From Aquamicrobium zhengzhouense (lineage in GTDB: Bacteria > Pseudomonadota > Alphaproteobacteria > Rhizobiales > Rhizobiaceae): DNA of 64,000 nucleotides. The stretch is from positions 186,001 through 250,000 of the forward strand of contig NZ_JADGMQ010000004.1 in NCBI RefSeq assembly GCF_016124105.1, written 5' to 3'. The translations under genes were made by a program, and so were the position numbers. Below the pieces are notes generated by a model. It was not told the origin of the DNA. It made no database searches and worked only from the letters and a program-made list of their open reading frames with translations. Positions 28,234 to 38,000 of the stretch are shown in pieces. Position 1 is the first letter of the stretch. Each line of letters starts with the position of its first letter.

Positions 28234-30221
28234 CGTGCCGCAACTCCGGCAGGTGCGGCCTTCTCCTTCCGGCGAGCTGGCGCACCAACCCGTAGGCGGC
28301 GATCCAGCAGAGAAACCACGCCGCCACCCATCATCACTACGCCGCCAAGCCAGATCAAAAGCACCATCGGCTTCCACCACACCCGAACGACAATGCCACC
28401 ATCACTCGTCGCATCGCCGATAGAAACATAAAGCTGGCTGAACCAGATCGTTGAAATGCCAGCTTCCGTGGTTGGCATCTGCCTAGCGGTGTAGAGGCGC
28501 TTGGACGAGATGATCTCACCCTGAACCCGTGCTGCCGCGTCCATATAGGTGAAGTGTGCGCGGTCTTCCGTGAAGTTGGGTCCCCGTTGCGGTGCGATGG
28601 TATCGAACTTCAGCGTGTAGCCGGCAACAGACATCGTATCGCCTGGCCGCATCACCATCACCCGTTCAATGTCGAGCGACGTGACCGCCGCAATTCCAAG
28701 AACGGTAACGCCGAGGCCGAAATGGGCCAGCGCGGTGCCAAAGACGGAGCGCGGCAGTCCGCGGAAACGGCGCCAGGCAACAGAGAGACTGACATTACCA
28801 ATGCCGGCCTTGAGTGCGAGGTCGGTCAGGGCACCGAGCATCAGCCAAGCAGCAAGCCCCATGCCGAAGGCAGCCAGTACTCCCGTTCCGTCGATCAGGA
28901 AATAGCCGAGCAAAGCGACCAGAAGCGCGCCCCCGAAGGCGGCAAACAGGCGCTGAGAGACGGCGTATACGTCACCGCGCTTCCACGCCAGCAGCGGGCC
29001 GAAGGGAACCGCAATCAATAGCGGGACGATCAGCGGGATGAAGGTCAGGTTGAAGAAGGGTGCGCCGACGGAGATCTTCTCTCCCGTCACCGCTTCCACC
29101 AGAAGTGGGTAGAGCGTGCCCAGAAGAACCGTAGCGGTGGCGGTGGTCAGGAAAAGATTGTTCAGGACGAGCGATCCTTCCCGTGAAACCGGATGGAACA
29201 ACCCGCCCTGGGTCAGAGATGAAGCCCGCAGAGCAAACAGCGCCAGCGATCCACCTATGAACAGGATCAGCAGCATCAAGATGAAGACACCGCGCGACGG
29301 ATCGGTAGCAAAAGCATGAACGGACGTCAGGACGCCGGAACGCACCAGGAATGTTCCGAGCAGCGAAAGCGAGAAGGTCAGAATTGCAAGCAGCAGCGTC
29401 CAGATCTTGAGCGCGGACCGCTTCTCCATCACAATCGCGGAATGGAGCAAAGCTGTGCCCGAAAGCCACGGAAGGAACGACGCATTCTCGACCGGATCCC
29501 AGAACCACCAGCCACCCCAGCCAAGTTCGTAATAGGCCCAATATGAGCCCATCGCGATGCCACCAGTCAGGAACAGCCAGGCTGCAAGTGTCCACGGGCG
29601 AACCCAACGAGCCCACGCAGCATCGATCCGCCCTTCGATGAGCGCAGCGACTGCGAATGAGAAGCAGACTGAGAACCCGACATATCCGAGATAGAGCAGC
29701 GGCGGATGGATCGCGAGACCGATATCCTGGAGGACGGGATTAAGGTCGCGTCCTTCAAGCGGCGCTGGCGACAGCCGTGTAAACGGGTTTGAAGTCACCA
29801 GGATGAAGAGCAAAAATGCTGCGCCGACCAACCCTTGGATCGAAAGGACGTTGGAACGCAACGTATCCGGCAGATTGCGACCGAAGAGAGCGACCATCGC
29901 ACCAAACAGGCTGAGGATCAGCACCCAGAGCAGCATCGAGCCCTCATGGTTTCCCCAGACGCCGGTCACCTTGTAAAGCATCGGCTTGGCCGAATGGGAG
30001 TTCTCCCAGACATTCACAACCGAAAAGTCGGATTGGATGTAGGCGGACGTCAGCGCTGCAAACGAAACCGCTACCAGCGCGAACCCCACCAATGTCACTG
30101 GGTTCGCTACTGCCATTAGCCGCGGATCGCCGAGCCTCGTTCCCATCAGGGGCAAGACGAACTGGACCAACGCCAGCGCGAATGCCAGCACCAGCGCGAA
30201 ATGTCCGAGTTCAATAATCAC
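28230..30221 (-). CDS. ccmF: Cytochrome c heme lyase subunit CcmF/CycK
   Basis: 663 aa, polytopic inner-membrane heme lyase. The periplasmic tryptophan-rich WWD motif [19 protein letters not shown] is clear, as are conserved histidines in [10 protein letters not shown] and LGHFALVL. About 14-15 membrane helices. It starts with GTG, overlapping the ccmE stop as GTGA. It joins heme handed over by CcmE to reduced apocytochrome together with CcmH and CcmI. Confidence 0.95.
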   Translation of the reverse strand: MIIELGHFALVLAFALALVQFVLPLMGTRLGDPRLMAVANPVTLVGFALVAVSFAALTSAYIQSDFSVVNVWENSHSAKPMLYKVTGVWGNHEGSMLLWVLILSLFGAMVALFGRNLPDTLRSNVLSIQGLVGAAFLLFILVTSNPFTRLSPAPLEGRDLNPVLQDIGLAIHPPLLYLGYVGFSVCFSFAVAALIEGRIDAAWARWVRPWTLAAWLFLTGGIAMGSYWAYYELGWGGWWFWDPVENASFLPWLSGTALLHSAIVMEKRSALKIWTLLLAILTFSLSLLGTFLVRSGVLTSVHAFATDPSRGVFILMLLILFIGGSLALFALRASSLTQGGLFHPVSREGSLVLNNLFLTTATATVLLGTLYPLLVEAVTGEKISVGAPFFNLTFIPLIVPLLIAVPFGPLLAWKRGDVYAVSQRLFAAFGGALLVALLGYFLIDGTGVLAAFGMGLAAWLMLGALTDLALKAGIGNVSLSVAWRRFRGLPRSVFGTALAHFGLGVTVLGIAAVTSLDIERVMVMRPGDTMSVAGYTLKFDTIAPQRGPNFTEDRAHFTYMDAAARVQGEIISSKRLYTARQMPTTEAGISTIWFSQLYVSIGDATSDGGIVVRVWWKPMVLLIWLGGVVMMGGGVVSLLDRRLRVGAPARRKEKAAPAGVAAR

Positions 30222-30682
30222 TGTGCGGCCTCGTCCGTGCCGTCAGCATGCTGCCACATGCCGGTTTCCTTGAGGCGATCTGCCACTTCCGGCGGCATGT
30301 ATGTTTCGTCGTGCTTGGCCAGGACGCTATCCGCCACGAAGATCCCGTCGCTACGCAAAACACCCTCGGTCACCACGCCTTGCTCTTCGCGGAAGAGATC
30401 GGGAAGGATGCCATTATACGCGACTGTCACGGAATGCGCCTGATCGGTCACCGAGAAATGGATCTCGGTATTGTCACCGCGCACGATGGAGCCTTTCTCA
30501 ACCAGTCCGCCGAGGCGGATCCGCTGGCCCGGGTCCGGCGCTGCTGCTTTCAAATCAACCGGCATGTAGAAATAGGAGGTCTTTTGCCCCAACGCATAGA
30601 GTGTCAGGCCTGATGCCAGACCTAGAAAAAGCATCGCTCCCCCGATGATGGAGAGCCTCTTCTGCTTTCGCGTCATTGCCAT
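30218..30682 (-). CDS. ccmE: Heme chaperone CcmE/CycJ
   Basis: 154 aa. A membrane-anchored periplasmic heme chaperone with an N-terminal helix (11-31) and a beta-barrel domain. The covalent heme ligand His124 and axial Tyr128 appear in LAKHDETYMPPEV. AAGGAAT stands before ATG 30682. Four bases separate it from ccmI, and it overlaps ccmF. Confidence 0.95.
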   Translation of the reverse strand: MAMTRKQKRLSIIGGAMLFLGLASGLTLYALGQKTSYFYMPVDLKAAAPDPGQRIRLGGLVEKGSIVRGDNTEIHFSVTDQAHSVTVAYNGILPDLFREEQGVVTEGVLRSDGIFVADSVLAKHDETYMPPEVADRLKETGMWQHADGTDEAAQ

Positions 30683-30685
30683 CTT

Positions 30686-31762
30686 CTATTCCTTAACGCC
30701 CACGCCTCGTTCGGCGGCGAAGGCTGCCAACTCTTTGCCGGCTTCACTGTCAGCCCCAAGTGCATCAATGCCACGCGCAAGAGCATCACTGGCGTCAGCA
30801 ATACGACCGAGAACAGTGTAGGAGTGCACGAGCCTTTGCCACCCGGCCGGATCCTGCGGTTGTTCACGCAGCCTTTGATCCAGTCCCGCGACCATATTCT
30901 CGATCATCGCCGACTGATCATCACCCGCGATCAAATTGCTGTCATCGCCCGAAATCGTAGCGAGCGCCCGGCGCACGACGTCCTGCCAAGGCGAATCGTT
31001 CGGCAACTGCTCCAGCATTGTCCGCAACGCAACTGCCGCGTCATCGTCACGCCCTTCCTGGCTCAGCGCCGCCGCCAGCGCAAATTGCGCCTTTAGATTG
31101 GCAGGATCGAGTTCCAGCGCTCGTTCATACGCCTCACGCGCATCAGCAATGATAACGCCGCCAGAAGCGGCTGTAAGAGAATCCGCGAGACCCAGCTCCC
31201 GATCGGCATCCTGCCCGTTTAGAGTGATGGCGTTGCGCCATGCGGTAACCGATTCCGAAAAACGGCCCACGCGATAATAAATCGGTGCCAGAACTTCCCA
31301 ACCGCGACCATCCTGCGGGTTTGCAGCAAGATGCGCTTCAGCCCGGGCAACAAGTTCGTCTATCGTGCTTTCAGCCGGATTTTTAGAAAGTCGGGCCTGT
31401 AAAGGCTGCCCTGACAGTTCCGGCGAGCCAGTCATAGAATAGACGCCCCAACTCGCTAACGGCACGAGAAGTACTGCGATAGTCGCTGCCACTTTACCAA
31501 AACGTCCGGCGGAGACGGAGCGCTGCTCTTCAGCCGAGAGCTTTAAGATCCTGCGACCTATTTCAGCGCGGGCCTCAGCTGCCTCGCGCTCATCAATTGT
31601 TCCTCGGTCGAGATCGCGATCGAGCTCCGAAAGCTGGTCCTGATAGACCGAAAGATCATGATCTGCGTCTCGTGTGACAGCGCTGCGATTGCCAACAACC
31701 GGCAACAGCACGGCGAGGCACCCAGCGAAAGTCAAAAGTGCTGCGATAATCCAGAAAGCCAT
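30686..31762 (-). CDS. ccmI: Cytochrome c maturation protein CcmI/CycH
   Basis: 358 aa. Two N-terminal membrane helices (FWIIAALLTFAGCLAVLLPVV and about 94-112) flank a cytoplasmic loop with a leucine-zipper-like heptad; the C-terminal periplasmic part carries TPR repeats (WEVLAPIYYRVGRFSESVTAW, AYERALELDPANLKAQFALA) that hold the C-termini of apocytochromes. First gene of the ccmI-E-F-H operon. Its ribosome site is weak, so ATG 31762 rests on the membrane helix beginning there. Confidence 0.92.
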   Translation of the reverse strand: MAFWIIAALLTFAGCLAVLLPVVGNRSAVTRDADHDLSVYQDQLSELDRDLDRGTIDEREAAEARAEIGRRILKLSAEEQRSVSAGRFGKVAATIAVLLVPLASWGVYSMTGSPELSGQPLQARLSKNPAESTIDELVARAEAHLAANPQDGRGWEVLAPIYYRVGRFSESVTAWRNAITLNGQDADRELGLADSLTAASGGVIIADAREAYERALELDPANLKAQFALAAALSQEGRDDDAAVALRTMLEQLPNDSPWQDVVRRALATISGDDSNLIAGDDQSAMIENMVAGLDQRLREQPQDPAGWQRLVHSYTVLGRIADASDALARGIDALGADSEAGKELAAFAAERGVGVKE

Positions 31763-31829
31763 GGCCGTCAGATAGCCGTTGATTTCCTCAATGCCAATGA
31801 CGGCCCAGTGCGGCTTTTTGGCGATTCTG

Positions 31830-32258
31830 TCAGGCTAGAAGGGTCCAGCTTCCGTCTGAGTTCCGGCAAGCAGTGCCCCGGCTCGTACGGGTCAAAGCGC
31901 CTGAGTAAACGGTATGTTTGTACTGGCGGCAGTCCTGGGAGCCGACTCGATATGGGGATCCTGCAACAACCTCGCCGCGGCTTTGACCCGAGCGCCCCCA
32001 TATCACCGGCTCGCCCACGCCCATATATTCAAGTGCCCGATATTCAGCTTCCAGCGCGCGACGGCGCTCGCTCCAGTCAAGCTGCACTCCCGGAGTTCGT
32101 GACACCAAACCGCCGGCCATAGCTTCAACAATCGCGTTAGAAACCGGTCTCGTGCTTCCGGCGAAAGCTCTCTCGGTCAATCCTGCTGCAGGCCCTGTAA
32201 CGGTCGAGCAGGCCGAGAGCAGCGCAACGAGAACCACCGCCGCAATTGAATGGTTCAT
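31830..32258 (-). CDS. Outer-membrane lipoprotein, RT0821/Lpp0805 surface antigen type
   Basis: 142 aa. Signal sequence with lipobox LLSAC (Cys17). The C-terminal half, beginning near GVGEPVIWGRSG and ending VYSGALTRTSRGTACRNSDG plus SWTLL, matches the 17-kDa/RT0821 surface antigen domain, in which a short beta domain carries two cysteines (QDCRQY, GTACRN). Function unknown, presumably outer-membrane associated. The start at 32258 is fixed by the lipoprotein signal. It lies between feuQ and ccmI on the same strand and may be read with either. Confidence 0.75.
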   Translation of the reverse strand: MNHSIAAVVLVALLSACSTVTGPAAGLTERAFAGSTRPVSNAIVEAMAGGLVSRTPGVQLDWSERRRALEAEYRALEYMGVGEPVIWGRSGQSRGEVVAGSPYRVGSQDCRQYKHTVYSGALTRTSRGTACRNSDGSWTLLA

Positions 32259-32354
32259 TCTCAAATGCCTTTCTGATCGGTCATGCCCTTCCCCGCCTGA
32301 CCGATGCTTCTTAAGCGAGAGTTTGGCGCATCCATGGCAAAACGGCAACGCACG

Positions 32355-33767
32355 TCATTGTTGGGCTCTCTTGAGAGTAACCGCCGCACGCAATCCTCCG
32401 AGTGGGGATCTGGATAGTGCGATGTCACCCCCATACTCCTTTACAAGGTCGGCGACGATTGAAAGTCCAAGGCCTGTGCCGGGCTTGGTTTCGTCCAGCC
32501 GGCGCCCACGTACGAGGGCATCGCGTCGATCTTCTTCGGCAATTCCCGGTCCATCATCGTCCACGAACAGCGTGAACGATCGACGCGCGTCATCTGTCGC
32601 ATCCCCATGAACAGTCACGGATACCTGTTCACGCGCCCACTTCATGGCATTTTCAAGCAAATTGCCGGCAATTTCCTCCAGATCTTCTTGCTCCCCGGCA
32701 AACGTGATCTCCTGATCCGGCATCTGCAACGAGAGATCTACGCGGGGATTGAGCTTGGCGATCACCCTGACCATGCGCTCCAACACCTGCTGGACCGGTG
32801 TCCTGAAAACAATGGTGTCTCGCTGCGCAGCCATACGCGCGCGCTGAAGATAATGTTCGACCTGTTGCTGCATGGCTCCCGCCTGCTCCGCAATCAGATC
32901 ACCTTTCCTGCCGCCAATCGCCCGTGCCTCGTTGGTTAGAACAGCAAGCGGTGTTTTGAGCGAATGCGCGAGATTCCCGACCTGTGTACGTGATCGCTCA
33001 ACGATACGCCGGTTGTTTTCGATGAGAGCGTTGGTCTCGTCGGCCAGAGGAGCTATCTCGGCAGGGAAGGCCCCGTCCAATCGCTGAGCGGCCCCTCCCC
33101 TGATTTCCGCAAGGGCCTCGCGAACGCGCCGAAGCGGCGTCAGCCCCGCCAGGATGGCGATAGCATTAATTGCGATCATGCCCAGTCCGAACACCGTCAG
33201 CGCGATGTATAGCTGACGCTCGAACGCCGCGATGTCCGCTTCGAGCTCAGATCGGTTTCCCATAACCCTGAAGCGCGCGATGCTGCTGTCCCCAGCTAGA
33301 ACGAACTCGCTCTCGAAAACCTCAATTGTTTCTCCAGCAAGTCCGTTCGCCATGTAGCTGCGCTGAAATTCGCTGTTGAAAGGAATCTCATCCGTCGACG
33401 GCGAAGGAAGATTCCCCAACAGCGAGAGCGACATCAGACGTCCGTTGACGTCATCTGAAACAGGCTCGACTGCCCAGTACCAACCCGATTGCGGGATGGT
33501 GAAACGCAAATCGCCGAGATTTGGAGCTCCCGAAAGACGCCCACTTTCATCGACGCCAACCGAGCTGATCAGATTGAACAGATGCGCTGTCAGAAGGCTC
33601 TCAAAGCCGCGCTCGCTGGCCTGCCTGAAGAGGGCGGAGATGATTGTCGCGATAACAACAAGCGCCAGCACTGCCCACAATGTCGAGAAGGCGACGACGC
33701 GAAAAGCGAGGTAGCGAAATGGCTTTTTGAGGGTGGACAGGCCAAGGGACAAGACCGGATGGTCCAC
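32355..33767 (-). CDS. feuQ: Sensor histidine kinase, FeuQ/PhoQ-like
   Basis: 470 aa, inner membrane. Two membrane helices (about 20-47 and 187-210) flank a periplasmic sensor of roughly 140 residues; HAMP, HisKA with VGNLAHSLKTPLAVLTNEAR (His268; the HSLKTPLAVL form is that of PhoQ and FeuQ) and HATPase with NLLENAMKWA, DDDGPGIAEED and GTGLGLSIVADLV follow. FeuQ-FeuP of Sinorhizobium responds to low osmolarity and controls cyclic glucan export. The start is a GTG at 33767 without a clear ribosome site; a TTG at 33752 is possible. Confidence 0.8.
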   Translation of the reverse strand: MDHPVLSLGLSTLKKPFRYLAFRVVAFSTLWAVLALVVIATIISALFRQASERGFESLLTAHLFNLISSVGVDESGRLSGAPNLGDLRFTIPQSGWYWAVEPVSDDVNGRLMSLSLLGNLPSPSTDEIPFNSEFQRSYMANGLAGETIEVFESEFVLAGDSSIARFRVMGNRSELEADIAAFERQLYIALTVFGLGMIAINAIAILAGLTPLRRVREALAEIRGGAAQRLDGAFPAEIAPLADETNALIENNRRIVERSRTQVGNLAHSLKTPLAVLTNEARAIGGRKGDLIAEQAGAMQQQVEHYLQRARMAAQRDTIVFRTPVQQVLERMVRVIAKLNPRVDLSLQMPDQEITFAGEQEDLEEIAGNLLENAMKWAREQVSVTVHGDATDDARRSFTLFVDDDGPGIAEEDRRDALVRGRRLDETKPGTGLGLSIVADLVKEYGGDIALSRSPLGGLRAAVTLKRAQQ

Positions 33768-33793
33768 TTATAACTTGGTACCGGAGAGACAGA

Positions 33794-34459
33794 TCACTCC
33801 GCACTCTCCCGCATTCGATAGCCAAGCCCACGCACCGTCTCGATCAGGTCGACGCCCATCTTTTTACGCAGCCGGCCTACGAACACCTCAATCGTGTTGG
33901 AGTCGCGGTCGAAATCCTGATCGTATAAATGTTCCACCAGCTCCGTGCGCGACACGACGTGGTCCATGTGATGCATCAGGTAGGCCAGCAGTCGAAACTC
34001 GTGTGAAGTGAGCTTCAGCGGCACGCCGTTGACGTCAGCCTTGGACGACTTTGTGTCAAGGCGCAAAGGACCGCAGATCAATTCCGATGACGCATGGCCA
34101 GCCGCGCGACGGATCAGAGCGCGAACGCGCGCAAGAACCTCCTCGATATGAAAGGGCTTGGTGACGTAATCATCAGCACCAGCGTCAATACCGGCAACCT
34201 TGTCACTCCAGCGATCTCGCGCAGTCAGGATCAGCACCGGCATCTTTCGGCCGTCTCTACGCCAGCGTTCGAGAACACTGATCCCGTCCATCTGTGGGAG
34301 GCCTATGTCGAGAACGACCGCGTCATAGGGTTCGGTATCGCCGAGAAAATGCCCCTCTTCTCCATCGAATGCACGATCCACGACGTATCCGGCATCCACG
34401 AGAGCGTCGGCAACCTGACGATTGAGATCCTTGTCGTCCTCGACCACGAGTATGCGCAT
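33794..34459 (-). CDS. feuP: Response regulator, FeuP/PhoP-like
   Basis: 221 aa. Receiver (MRILVVEDDKDLNRQVADAL, Asp51 in VVLDIGLPQMDG, Lys in YVTKPFHIEE) plus OmpR winged helix (LTSHEFRLLAYLMHHMDH, NTIEVFVGRLRKKMGV, TVRGLGYRM). The order feuN-feuP-feuQ and close spacing (26 bases to feuQ) fit the FeuP assignment. ATG 34459 has AGGGG five bases upstream. Confidence 0.82.
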   Translation of the reverse strand: MRILVVEDDKDLNRQVADALVDAGYVVDRAFDGEEGHFLGDTEPYDAVVLDIGLPQMDGISVLERWRRDGRKMPVLILTARDRWSDKVAGIDAGADDYVTKPFHIEEVLARVRALIRRAAGHASSELICGPLRLDTKSSKADVNGVPLKLTSHEFRLLAYLMHHMDHVVSRTELVEHLYDQDFDRDSNTIEVFVGRLRKKMGVDLIETVRGLGYRMRESAE

Positions 34460-34518
34460 TGCGGCCCCTATCAATTGCCTTTGCTGATTATCATCAGTTC
34501 CTGAGTGAGGCTGGCAGC

Positions 34519-34803
34519 TTAGCCTGCGGGAACAACGATTTCTTCCCGACGTGGCCGCTGGCCATCCTTTGCAGGCACCAGAACGACGATAACGCAGACT
34601 TGCTGTCCGCCTCTCACGTCCGGCGTTGCTCGTGCCAATTGTCCGCCCATCTGCGCAGCGTAACGCTGGCCGATCCCATGGCAATCTGCCTGCGCCACCA
34701 CGTAGGTCGCATCCGACGCCTGAGCGGGCACGTGGGGCACCGTCAAAGCAAATGCCACTACCCCGGCGGCGATGACGTGAGAAAGGGAGCGGAACGTTTT
34801 CAT
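34519..34803 (-). CDS. feuN: Small periplasmic protein, candidate FeuN
   Basis: 94 aa with a signal peptide 1-29 (cleavage after AQA). The mature part is a short domain with two cysteines (AQADCHGIG and GQQVCVIVVLVP) ending in KDGQRPRREEIVVPAG. In Sinorhizobium a small periplasmic protein of similar size, FeuN, is encoded just before feuP-feuQ and restrains FeuQ signalling; position, size, location and the beta-strand-rich tail agree. The tail also resembles PepSY-like modules. Identity is inferred mainly from context. A PhoP-box-like repeat stands upstream. Confidence 0.6.
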   Translation of the reverse strand: MKTFRSLSHVIAAGVVAFALTVPHVPAQASDATYVVAQADCHGIGQRYAAQMGGQLARATPDVRGGQQVCVIVVLVPAKDGQRPRREEIVVPAG

Positions 34804-34827
34804 GCCTCGCTTCTATCGCAACTTGGC

Positions 34828-34844
34828 TGAACGCTTAATGAACA
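34828..34844 (-). promoter_or_regulatory. PhoP-box-like direct repeat before feuN
   Basis: Minus strand TGTTCA-N5-CGTTCA, two six-base half sites repeating every 11 bases, the geometry bound by OmpR/PhoP-family dimers. Eleven bases further on is ATAGAA, a possible -10, which would put the transcript start almost at the feuN ATG. A candidate FeuP autoregulatory site. Confidence 0.45.
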
Positions 34845-34856
34845 ATCCACACAACG

Positions 34857-35063
34857 CTAGCCGATCCTGGCCCTCGCGACCAGCCGTCCGAACAGCGCAA
34901 ACAGGGAGGCCAGCGCGACGACGGCCTGCACAAATCCATCGACCAGTGCATCCGTCTCGCCATCCTCGATCGGGAAGCCTAAAAGCCCCGCGAGTGAGGC
35001 GGTAATCGCCACCAACGAAGCCCAAACAGTCCGCGACAAATACCACGGCTTCAAACTATCCAT
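34857..35063 (-). CDS. Small hydrophobic holin-like protein behind the GTA cluster
   Basis: 68 aa. Residues 1-10 (MDSLKPWYLS) are followed by two membrane helices (about 12-32 and 42-61) separated by an acidic turn (IEDGETDALVDG) and a basic tail (GRLVARARIG), the layout of small phage holins or their unnamed relatives. ATG 35063 has GGGAG seven bases upstream. It follows gp15 by 20 bases on the same strand, so it is likely transcribed with the GTA genes. A role in particle release is inference only. Confidence 0.6.
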   Translation of the reverse strand: MDSLKPWYLSRTVWASLVAITASLAGLLGFPIEDGETDALVDGFVQAVVALASLFALFGRLVARARIG

Positions 35064-35082
35064 GTGCAACTCCCTGAGTTTT

Positions 35083-38000
35083 TTATGGAAGGATCGTGCT
35101 GCAACGCGCCGCCACACCTGCACCTACGGTCGCGCTGATCTGGCGAACCGTGACTTTGATCTCGCTTGGCTGAAGCGGAAAATCTTCCAACTGCATTCCG
35201 TTTGAGTACGTCCATGATGGAGACGATGTCTCGGCCACACGCCGAATATTGTCTCCCATGTCAGTGAACTCGATCCGGTATTTTTCGAACTCCTCGCCGA
35301 GCGGAATGTCCTCGCCAATCCAGCTATCCGCATCGATCCGCCCTCGCCTAACCCAGCTGAAGAGAACATCCCCGTTGGATTGCCGCTTTGCTCTAAGATG
35401 GACCGGAGAGAACGGAAGGCGTGCTCGCACCCCACCCGTAGCCTGCGCCTGATGAAACTTTCGCGTTCCGAACGCCAGGCCCGCGGGACCGACCCGCCAG
35501 TTCAACGAAAGCCCGCTAAGAGCGGCAGGTAAACCCGAGCTGACGACGCTGCCGTTGACAAGAACGAAAGTAGCTCCGGCGGGATGACCGCGCATCATCA
35601 CATCGTTGGTGCCAAGCTGTGCACGCAATAAGCTGCTCAACTGCCAGACATTGGCTTCAACTTCCTGGGCGTGGGAAAATTGCAGCAACTCCCATCCGCC
35701 ATCGGGGGACCCGATCGCTGCTAGGTTCGCACCATTTAGAAGGCTGACCGTGCTTGCGCTGGCCAGTTCACCTCCGAAGAGCCTGACGTTGGCCCGACCG
35801 GAAAGATCCACTCTGCCTTCCGGACCGGGGGTCAGCGGCTCCACGAGAGAACCGATAGTCCCTCGTGACTCTATCACTGCAGTCAATTCGAAGCCGGTTT
35901 GCTCCGGCGACGCATAAACTGCCTGCCGCCGCCACGGCTCGGCAAACGCCGCAATCCGGTAACTGTTTTCGACGCCATTGCTGCCGGGCATCAATGGCAA
36001 ATCCAGCATCACAACGTGCGGTGCTCCCGCAATCACAGGAGGCCTGAACGAAGGCTCGCCCAACTCAGCAGGTTTCGCAGTCGCTGCACGTCGGGATATG
36101 CGTCTTGCGGCGAGCTTGCGACTCAGCCCCTGTTCTACTTCGGTAACCAGATAGTCATAACCAGCACTGTCGCTGGAAAGGCTGATAACAGCACCGACTT
36201 CGATGCCAAGAGCATCCGCTGGCAGTGCAAACCCGATCGTGTCCCGCGCAACGTGCCGTCGCTCAAGCCACTCACGAATTTGCGTTTCGGCACCTTCACG
36301 ATGGATGCTTCCGGGAAGGGACAATCGCTCTATTTCAGCGGCATGGGCCCCCGGTCGAACCACGCGAGCTACAGCCGTCTGGTACTCGGAAAATGAATCG
36401 ACGAACGTCACTTCCGCCGCCTCCGGCAGGTCCCGCAATTGCGTGCGGCTGCGTTCGAAGGTGATCTCCTCATCCAAAACGATGTCGTCGATAGTCAGGA
36501 TCGAGCGTGCGAGATTTTCCGCGGAGAAATGAAGTGTTCCGTCGCGCTCGGCTGCGAAAATGCCAAAGAGCTGCGCTAACGGCTCCAGTGCCGCTCGCGC
36601 GGTGTCCGGCGCGTCGGTCAGATAGCCGTTGAGGCTACCAGCCACGTCTCTGGTTTCGGCCGCTGGAAGGCTGTGATCCGACAGGATCGCTGAAATAAGG
36701 TCCGACCTTCTGACGCCACAAAGGCGTCCATTCAGCCAATGGCCCGCACTCCAGTTCTCTCCGTCGGCCCAGATCTTGGTGTGCAGCGGAAACGCCGGAA
36801 AGGGCCGAGCGTCCCACGCCCAAACGCAGCTACGGCTGATATCGAGCATTCGCCCGCCATAGATGGTCGAAACGGGATTATTCGCTTCATCGAAATATGC
36901 ACTGGCTGGATCCCAATGCTGGAAATGTGCCGCCAGAAACCGTGCAGGCGCATCATCTGCCCGTGCCCCCGACGAAAAATACGGCACCGCATTTTCAGAC
37001 GACTTACTGTCTGGAAACACGTTGGGCTGGTTCGGTCCTTTGTCGACCGCAGGACAGCCGATCTCCGTAAACCATATCGGCTTCGACTGCGGCCGCCATG
37101 CAGTCGGTTCGGCCATCTCGACGCCGCCGATTCGGTTGAAGTGCTCGTTCTCCCACCAGGAAACCAGATCCTTGTAGCGGAACACCCATGGCTTGCCGTA
37201 AGCCCCATCGGTGATCGGGGTTCGCGAGCGTATTTGGCGGGCTTCGGAGCTGGCATAGAACCAGTCAAAGCCTTCGCCGGCACAAATCTGGCTGCGTAAT
37301 CCATTGATGTCATAGGGCAGCAGGAAGCCATCAGGATTTCTTCCATCGATGTCCTCGTCACGCCAATCGGCGAGCGGCATGTAATTGTCGATGCCGACAG
37401 CGTCGATGGCGGGATGCGCCCACAATTCATCAAGATGGAAGAAAACGTCACCGGATCCATCCGCGGGTTGATGCCCGAAATATTCCGACCAGTCTGCGCC
37501 GTAGGTTATTTTCGTCTCGCTACCGAGGATGCTCCGGACTTCTGATGCCAACTGACAAAGGGCTTCGACAAACGGGAAGTGGCTGCTCCCATCGCGCAAG
37601 CTGGTCAGGCCCCTCAATTCCGATCCAATCAGGAAGGTGTCCACCCCTCCCGCTTGCGACGCCAACCATGCATAGTGAAGTACCAGCCTGCGATATCCCC
37701 AATCCTCAGGATCGCCGAGATAAGTCACTCCGCTTTCATCGAGCGCAAAACTGGCTGAGTTGGCGCTGCCGCAATAGGAGCTGACATCCGTGCGGATAGC
37801 TGAGCTCTTGTCCGGCGATCCCGGAGCATTTGGAGCTGGAAAACAACTGATGCGGCCCCGCCATGGAAACGCCGATTGCTCGTCTTCGCCATATGGATCA
37901 GGCAAGCCGTTAGATGGCGGCACATCCATCATCAGGAATGGATAGAGCGCGACCCGCAAGCCTCGTCGCCTGATCTCCTGGATGCACCGCACGACGGAAA

